Source: Ilex aquifolium
Taxonomy: Eukaryota; Streptophyta; Magnoliopsida; Aquifoliales; Aquifoliaceae
DNA: 64,000 nt
NCBI GenBank assembly: GCA_951799425.1
Contig: OX637394.1
Span: forward strand, 7,079,501-7,143,500
Direction of reading: 5' to 3'
Shown: positions 57,178-64,000 of the stretch, piece by piece
Numbering within the stretch: position 1 is the first letter of the stretch
Layout: the number at the start of each line of letters is the position of its first letter
The notes under the pieces: model-generated
Told to the model about the DNA's origin: nothing
Databases searched by the model: none
The model's input: the letters and a program-made list of their open reading frames with translations, nothing else
Position numbers and translations under genes: made by a program

Positions 57178-58423
57178 TGATGAGTGCGCGAAAGTGCATT
57201 CTAAATACCCTATTATTGGATTAAAATGCTAAAATGTGAATATAAATAATTAGATATAATTTATATTATTTAATTTAATATCTATTCACACTGAGATGTA
57301 TTTGAGCATGATTTTTTAACGTTTTAAATCTTAAATATTGCCTTATTGGTTGGTGAGAGATAATTTACAATTGGACTTTACACTTAATATTTTTTGGACT
57401 TTATTATTGGGCTTTTATATTTGTTTTTATTTTGATAGTAGCCCATGGAGTAAAAAGGCTGAAATTGATGCTGCTATCACGTGGGCCCGGCACTCATTAT
57501 TTTTATTGGACTTGATCTTTCTCAAGTTACACAAGATTTGGGCTCTAGGGGTTGAAATAAAAAGGCTTGAATAAAGAGGGAAAGAAAATGTATTTTTTTC
57601 AAAAAGTTATTGACTTGTAACCTAGTCTTTTTCTTTTTCCTTTACTTTGGCGGCTGGACTTTTTCCTCTCTCTTTGGTGTGTGGCGGCTGGAAGAAAACA
57701 GAGGAGGAGGCGACTGTGTTCAAGGGGAGCAGGCGCAGATCAGGGAAAAAAGCTCTGATGGCCGCTGATTTGTTCTATTCTTTTGGGAGATTTTTATTGT
57801 CCATCATATCTATGGGTAACTAAATTCTTAAGTTTCTCAATTTATTTTTGGTGTTTCTTCTCCGAATAGTCATAGAATTTATTCTGTTTATGAATTCAGT
57901 CATGCTTTTTCTATTGAATGGATTAGTTCTTTGATTATGTTTGGATCAATTATTTATCTATATTGATTTAATTCTTTGCTGCAATATTGCTTCTTGAGTA
58001 TATTGTCGTCATTGAACTTTCTCAATAGTGATAATAATTTACGTATTTTCAAAGTGGTGAATGATTTTTCAAAGGGTTACATGTGGTTTAATATTGGTTT
58101 ATAAATCTATACCTTCCGGTTAGGAATTTTGGGAATTGAATTCCCAATTAAGTTATTCAATGAATTAAGAATAATTAAAATACCAAATTTGTGCAAGGGA
58201 TTCCCGACGCTTTACTGTTTGTTAAATTTGAGTATTTTTTTTCTGTTAGTCACTTTGCTTCATTTTAATTTGCATTTAAAATTAGTCTTTATTCTCCAGT
58301 AATCATTTAATATTTTTCTTTAGTTTCTTTGTTCCTGTCTACTATTCTTTTAGTTTGTCTCTCTGTGGAATCGACACCCCAAAGCTGTGCTACAATTACC
58401 GCGTTATTCTTTGGGCGTAATCA
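57178..58423 (+). repeat. 5' long terminal repeat of the Athila-like element
   Basis: It starts TGATGAGTGCGCGAAAGTGC and ends GGGCGTAATCA, so the ends are the short inverted pair TGAT/ATCA. It stops five bases before the primer site. Length ~1246 bp. The start is inferred from the TGAT/ATCA symmetry because the other LTR is not visible. Confidence 0.65.
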
Positions 58424-58428
58424 AATTT

Positions 58429-58446
58429 TGGCGCCGTTGCCGGGGA
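58429..58446 (+). other. Primer-binding site complementary to tRNA-Asp
   Basis: TGGCGCCGTTGCCGGGGA, 18 bases, is the tRNA-Asp primer site common in Athila/Tat elements. It is perfect here. Confidence 0.88.
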
Positions 58447-58611
58447 GACGGTAGAAGAATTGTTAGATAGTTTTTCTTTTCAACAGTTTGCAAAAGCGGT
58501 AACTTCGTTCCTTCTTTTAACTTGCTGCATTGTTATTATTATTATTATTATTATTATTTATCTTCTTTCTTTTTATAGTATTTTTATTTTTTTAGTATTC
58601 CGTTGCCTTGC

Positions 58612-61086
58612 ATGCACAGATATAGAGACACCTTGGGTAGATTTGCTTGTAGGCCTGTGGTAGAGTTAGAATCAGATTTTTTAAATCCTTTATTTGACAA
58701 TCAATCAAGTCCCGAAGAAATGGGTGAACACGAAGATCAACCCATTAGAACTCTTCATGATTACCTCCACCCTACACGCACAGCCACACCATCATACATC
58801 ATGTTTCCAGCTAATACTCGCCAACTGGATTTTAAAACAGGGATGATACAATTACTCACTAATTTTCATGGCTTAGAAAATGAAAATTCATATGTGCACA
58901 TTAGGGAGTTTGAGGAAGTAATTGCGACTTTTCATAATCAAATTGCACTTGATGATGTTGTGAGACTTAAGTTCTTTCCTTTCTCTTTGAAGGATAGAGC
59001 TAAGAGTTGGTTATACTCGCTAAGACCACGATCTATTGGGACATGGAGTGAGATGACTCAGGTCTTCTTTAATAAATATTTCCCCCAACATAAGACCAAT
59101 GCTTTAAAACGACAAATCTCCACCTTTGCACAAAAGGACAGTGAGACTTTGTATCAGTCTTGGGAGAGATTTAAGGAGTTGTTGAGTGTGTGTCCTCACC
59201 ATGGGTATGAGAATTGGCGCTTAGTGAGCTATTTTTATGAGGGACTTACACCTAGAGAGCGCCAATTTGTGAAGATGATGTGTAATGGTGAGTTCTTACA
59301 AAAAGATCCTGATGAAGCCATAGAATACCTAAATGAGCTTACTGAAAAAGCTCACACTTGGACTGGACCTAGTGCTACTGAAAGCACAAATAGGTCACGA
59401 CCTGCAGGAAACCCAAATGGTGGTGGAATTTACCATCCTAGGGAAGAGGATAGCCTAAAGGCTAAGGTTGAGATGCTCACTAGGGAGTTAGATGTGTTAA
59501 AGACTAAGGACTTAAAGCCAACACACGTGGCTAATCATGCAGAGTCTTTTGGACCATGTTTTGTGTGTGGCGGGGTAGATCACCTCGCCCAAGAATGTCT
59601 CACACTTGCTGAGATGAGAGGGATGTATGAGGAACAATGTAATGCCTTAGGTATGTACAAGAAGCCTTTTACACCTTACTCTGATACCTATAATCCGGGG
59701 TGGCGCAATCACCCCAATTTTAGCTGGAAGTCTGAAAATCAGCCACCTGCACAACCCCCTAGATCATATCCTGCACCTTATCATGCACCTTCATCTTCTA
59801 GGAGTCCTTTAGAAGACACTTTGCATGCTTTTATTGAGACACAGGGTAAGACTAACCAAAAGTTTGAATCTTTTATTATGCAGATTGTTGAAGAAAACAA
59901 AGAGATAAAGAGCCAAATGTCCAAATTGATGAGCTCCTTGAGTGTGAATGAGCGAGGTAAGTTCCCTTCTCAAGCTCAGTCTGCACCCCATGGGCAACAC
60001 ATGGCACAAGAGAATTTGAAGGATGTGAATGTCATTGTGACACGAAGTGGTGATTCATTACACACCCCAACAACGGACAAATCAGATGATCAAGATAATA
60101 GTGATGCCGAGCTGCCCAAGGAACCTGAGGTGACAAATAGTCTTGCTAAGGTACCATTCCCTCAAGCTTTAAAATCAAGCAAGCGAACCCCGGATGCTAA
60201 CAATGAAATCCTAGAGAATCTAAGGCAAGTAAAAATCAATCTTCCTCTTTTGCATGTGATTAAGCAAGTTCCTACTTATGCGAAGGTTCTCAAGGATTTG
60301 TGTACAGTTAAGAGAAAGCATCATGTGAAGAAGACAGCGTTCCTAACAGAGCAAGTTAGTGCTCTAATTGAGCAGCGGATTCCTCCCAAGTACAAGGATC
60401 CTGGTTGTCCAACCATTGGATGCAGCATTGGAAATAATGAGTTTGGGCAAGCTTTGCTAGATTTAGGAGCTAGTGTGAATCTAATGTCATATTCTATTTA
60501 TTTGCAGTTGGGGTTGGGGTTGGGAGAAATCAAACTAACCACTGTGGTATTGCAATTGGCTGATCGTTCAGTCAAAGTACATCGGGGTCGGGGTGTGGTA
60601 GAGAATGTTTTAATTCAAATTGATAAATTTTATCCTGTTGATTTCCTAATCCTTGACACTAGTTCTGTTGTTGATACTACTTCTAAAATTCCTTTGATTT
60701 TAGGTAGGCCTTTTCTTGCTACTGCTAATGCTCTTATTAATTGCAGGAACGGGCTCATGAAGCTGTCTTTTGGAAACATGACTCTCGAGGTGAATATTTT
60801 TCATATTGCAAAACAGCCAGAAGATGATGACGAGAGCCACCAGACATACATGATTGACTCACTCATGGATAAAGGAGTTTCTATAGCTCATGATTTTGAT
60901 CCCCTTGAGTATTTTCTTATTCATTCTGAGTGTGATTCTATCAGTGATTCATCTGATGTAGTTGATATTTGTGCTATTTTTGATAGGACTATGGCACTCG
61001 AGCATGGCAACCGAAGTTTGAGGAGTTGCCTGAGAAAGGTGAAAAACAAATTCCTTCAAGTGTGGAAGCACCCAAAGTTGAATTGA
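58612..61086 (+). pseudogene. Retrotransposon gag and aspartic protease (broken from pol by a frameshift)
   Basis: The first ATG is 58612. About 824 codons are open. Residues ~45-255 are a plant retrotransposon gag (capsid) domain including LKFFPFSLKDRAKSWLYSL. A CCHC zinc knuckle (C-X2-C-X4-H-X4-C) is near residue 315. An aspartic protease with active-site triad DLGAS (in place of the usual DTGAS/DSGAS) is near 615, with ILGRPFLATA downstream. The frame ends at 61086 without pol homology in its last ~28 codons. The pol frame becomes recognisable at 61005, so a single-base indel near 61003 separates the two. Confidence 0.88.
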
Positions 61087-63977
61087 AGCCTCTGCCTAAG
61101 GGTTTAAAGCATGCTTTTCTTGGTCCAGGTGATACTTTTCCTGTTATTATCTCATCTGAATTGTCTGAGTCTCAAGGTGAGAAATTAATTCGGACCCTAA
61201 GTGAGCATAAGTCAGCCTTAGGTTGGAGCATTGCTGATATAAAAGGTGTTAGTCCCCTGGTCTGTTCTCATAAAATTAATTTGGAGGAAGGAACTAGCCC
61301 TCGTAGAGACCCCCAGCGTAGGCTTAATCCCACTATGAAAGAAGTGGTGAAAAATGAAGTGTTGAAACTATTAGATGCAGGAATCATATATCCTATTGCT
61401 GATAGTAAATGGGTAAGTCCTACACAGGTTGTCCCTAAAAAGTCAGGTGTTACTGTGGTGACGAATGACCTGGGAGAGTTAGTCCTTACAAAACTTGTGA
61501 CTGGGTGGCGGATGTGCATTGATTACAGAAAATTGAATGCTGCCACCCGGAAAGACCATTTTCCTCTCCCTTTTATTGATCAAATTCTTGAGCGTGTGGT
61601 TGGTCATCCTTTTTATTGTTTCTTGGATGGTTATTCTGGTTATTATCAAATTGAAATTGCATTAGAAGACCAGGAAAAAACCACTTTCACTTGTCCTTTT
61701 GGTACTTATGCTTTTCGTAGAATGCCATTTGGATTGTGTAATGCACCTGCTACTTTTCAACGTTGCATGATGAGTATTTTTAATGACATGGTTGAAAATT
61801 GCATGGAAGTTTTTATGGATGACTTAACTGTTTTTGGATCTTCTTTTGATGCATGCCTATTGAATTTAGAGAGAGTGTTGACTCGTTGTGAGGAAAAGAA
61901 ATTACTTTTGAATTGGGAGAAATGCCATTTTATGGTACCTTCAGGTATTGTCTTAGGGCATATTATTTCTTCTAGGGGGATAGAGGTTGATCAATCTAAG
62001 ATTGAATTAATCTCTAAGTTGTCTACACCTAAGACAGTAAAGGATATGAGATCCTTTCTTGGTCATGCGGGCTTTTACAGGAGGTTCATACAAAATTTTT
62101 CTACCATATCTAGACCATTATGTGACCTCCTAGCTAAAGATGCCTCATTTGAGTGGACACAAGCTTGTCAAGAGACCTTTAAAACGCTAATTGGCAAGCT
62201 TACCTCAGCACCCATAATGCAACCACCTGACTGGACTTTACCTTTTGAGATCATGTGTGATGCTAGTGATTTTGTTGTAGGTGCTGTACTTGGACAGCGA
62301 AGGGAGGGTAAGCCTTTTATCATTTATTATGCTAGTAGAACTCTAAATAGTGCTCAGATGAATTACTCCACCACGGAAAAATAGTTGCTAGCTGTAGTAT
62401 TTGCTTTGGATAAGTTTCGTGCTTATTTGATTGGTTCTCCTATTATTATTTTCACAAATCATGCAGCCCTTAAATACCTTCTTACAAAGAAAGATGCTAA
62501 AGCATGATTAATACGGTGGATTTTACTTTTGCAGGAATTTGACATCACCATCAAAGACAAGAAAGGAGTGGAAAACGTAGTGGTTGACCATCTCTCGAGG
62601 CTCACATTCGAGGATACCTCTGACCACCTGTCAATCAGGGATGATTTTCCCGATGAGCATTTACTTTCTATTACTTCTCTACCATGGTTTGCTCATATTG
62701 TAAATTATTTGGCTGCTGGTGAGATACCGGTGGATTGGAGCGCTCAGAACAAGAGAAAGTTCATGACTGAGGTACGTAAATTCTATTGGGATGACCATTT
62801 TCTTTTCAAATACTGTCCTGACCAAATTTTAAGGCGTTGCATCCCTGATGAGGAGATTGCCAGCGTCTTGGAATTTTGTCACTCCCAAGCTTGTGGGGGC
62901 CACTTTTCAATGAAAAAAACCGCTGCAAAAATTCTGCAGTGTGGATTTTATTGGCCCACCTTGTTTAAGGATGCAAATATCTATTGTCGCTCATGTGAAA
63001 AGTGTCAAAAGTTATGAGTTATGTCCCGTCGTCATATGATGCCCTTAAACCCAATTTTAGTGATTGAAATTTTTTATTGTTAGGGTATTGATTTTATGGG
63101 ACCATTTCCTCCTTCTTTTGGATATCAATATATTATTGTGGCAGTAGATTATGTGTCAAAATTGGTAGAGGCAGCAGCTTGCAGGAACAATGATAATAAG
63201 ACGGTAATTAAATTTCTCAAAGAAAATGTGTTATCTCGTTTTGGTATACCACATGCTATCATTAGTGATCAGGGTACACATTTTTGCAACCGTTCTTTTG
63301 AAGTTTTGATGAAAAAATATGGGGTGGTACATAAGATCTCTACTGCCTACCACCCTCAGACAAGTGGACAGGTAAAACTTGCAAACAGGGAAATTAAGCA
63401 AATTTTAGAAAAAACGGTCAACCCGGATCGCAAGGATTGGTCTTTGAGACTAGTTGATGTGCTTTGGGCCTACCGTACAGCCTTCAAAACTCCTTTAGGC
63501 ATGTCACCTTATAGGCTTGTTTTTGGAAAGCCTTGTCATTTACCTGTGGAGCTTGAGCATCGAGCCTATTGGGCCATCAAGCAATTCAATTTTGACATGA
63601 GAGAAACAGGTAAGCTTAGAAAATTTCAGTTGACCGAGTTAGAGGAGTTGAGAAATGATGCTTATGAGAACTCTAAAATCTATAAGGCTAAAATGAAAGC
63701 GTTTCATGATAAAAATATTTTGAGAAAAACGTTTAAGCCTAATGATCGAGTGTTCTTATATGATTCTAGACTTCATAAGCACCCTGGAAAACTTAGGTCT
63801 AGGTGGACCGGCCCTTTTGTAGTGAAGAATATTTTTGCACATGGGACAGTGGAAATAGAGAATCCTAAGGATAGTCGGATCTTTAAAGTAAATGGTCAAC
63901 GCCTTAAAGTATTAATTGATAGACAAGTTCCAAACGTGGAAGATATTTCACTTGAGGATCCGGTCTATCCACCTTGA
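61005..63977 (+). pseudogene. Retrotransposon pol: reverse transcriptase, RNase H, integrase (four stops)
   Basis: A single reading frame holds reverse transcriptase (active-site FMDD near 61813, then LNWEKCHFMV), RNase H (CDASDFVVGAVLGQ near 62259) and integrase. The integrase has an H-H-C-C zinc module (62880-63010), catalytic Asp near 63147 and 63269 (ISDQGTHF), Glu near 63391, and a C-terminal WTGPF segment. The frame is interrupted by TAG at 62382, TGA at 62505, TGA at 63015 and TAG at 63081. There are no internal frameshifts. Several stops fall where related proteins have Glu, Arg or Trp codons, consistent with point mutation. No chromodomain is seen, as in Athila. Confidence 0.9.
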
Positions 63978-64000
63978 CCACACCACGCAGGTATGTTTTT

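Larger units (their letters stand above)
57178..64000 (+). mobile_element. Athila-like Ty3/gypsy LTR retrotransposon (5' part; runs off the window)
   Basis: It comprises a 5' LTR (57178-58423), a primer-binding site (58429-58446), gag-protease (58612-61086) and pol with reverse transcriptase, RNase H and integrase (61005-63977). The tRNA-Asp primer site, the large gag-pol and the RT wording around LNWEKCHFMV and LGHAGFYRRF point to the Athila/Tat side of Ty3/gypsy. The coding region has one frameshift and four in-frame stops, so this copy is defective. The 3' LTR lies outside the window, so insertion age cannot be estimated here. Confidence 0.9.

Overview
The window is nuclear DNA of a flowering plant, most likely a eudicot. 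The evidence is spliced genes with GT-AG introns, plant-specific families (WRKY, CHX cation/H+ exchangers, GDSL lipases, PADRE/DUF4228), AT-rich intergenic DNA full of transposons, and an Athila-type LTR retrotransposon. I cannot name the species from sequence alone. No bacterial, organellar, CRISPR, rRNA or functional tRNA features were seen.

Layout. 1-4.1 kb: a five-exon group I WRKY gene resembling WRKY33, with several W-boxes and a 252-bp transposon carrying a perfect 9-bp target duplication in its upstream region. 4.1-9.9 kb: transposon-rich spacer with a minus-strand Helitron (4587-6400), a small TIR element (6833-7026) and a 1.36-kb Mutator-like element (7593-8955). 9.98-11.47 kb: an intronless methyltransferase-like gene, followed at 13.2-13.6 kb by a decayed fragment of a relative. 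15.0-18.6 kb and 22.7-25.9 kb: two CHX antiporter genes in tandem whose second and third exons have identical lengths. They are separated by a dead MuDR-type transposase. 26-43 kb: one small minus-strand PADRE/DUF4228 gene (31345-31791) in a long repeat-filled stretch with Tourist, hAT and Mutator-like elements, SINEs and Helitron tails. 40.1-50.3 kb: a direct tandem duplication of about 5.1 kb. Each unit carries one GDSL esterase/lipase gene and one TIR-bounded element whose core is a higher-order minisatellite. 54.7-56.0 kb: a third, diverged GDSL gene. 56.8 kb: a possible last exon of a minus-strand gene. 57.2 kb to the window end: an Athila-like Ty3/gypsy element with 5' LTR, tRNA-Asp primer site, gag and pol, broken by one frameshift and four stops.

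How the genes relate. The protein genes form no pathway. They are an ordinary mix of a stress/defence regulator (WRKY), membrane ion transport (CHX pair), secreted lipases (GDSL trio), a small stress-type protein (PADRE) and a membrane-anchored methyltransferase. The main story is structural: local duplication (CHX x2, GDSL x3, methyltransferase plus relic) and several waves of non-autonomous transposons with readable target site duplications. The most unusual structures are TIR elements with degenerate tandem arrays in their cores (27182-28427, 41023-42631, 46018-47876).
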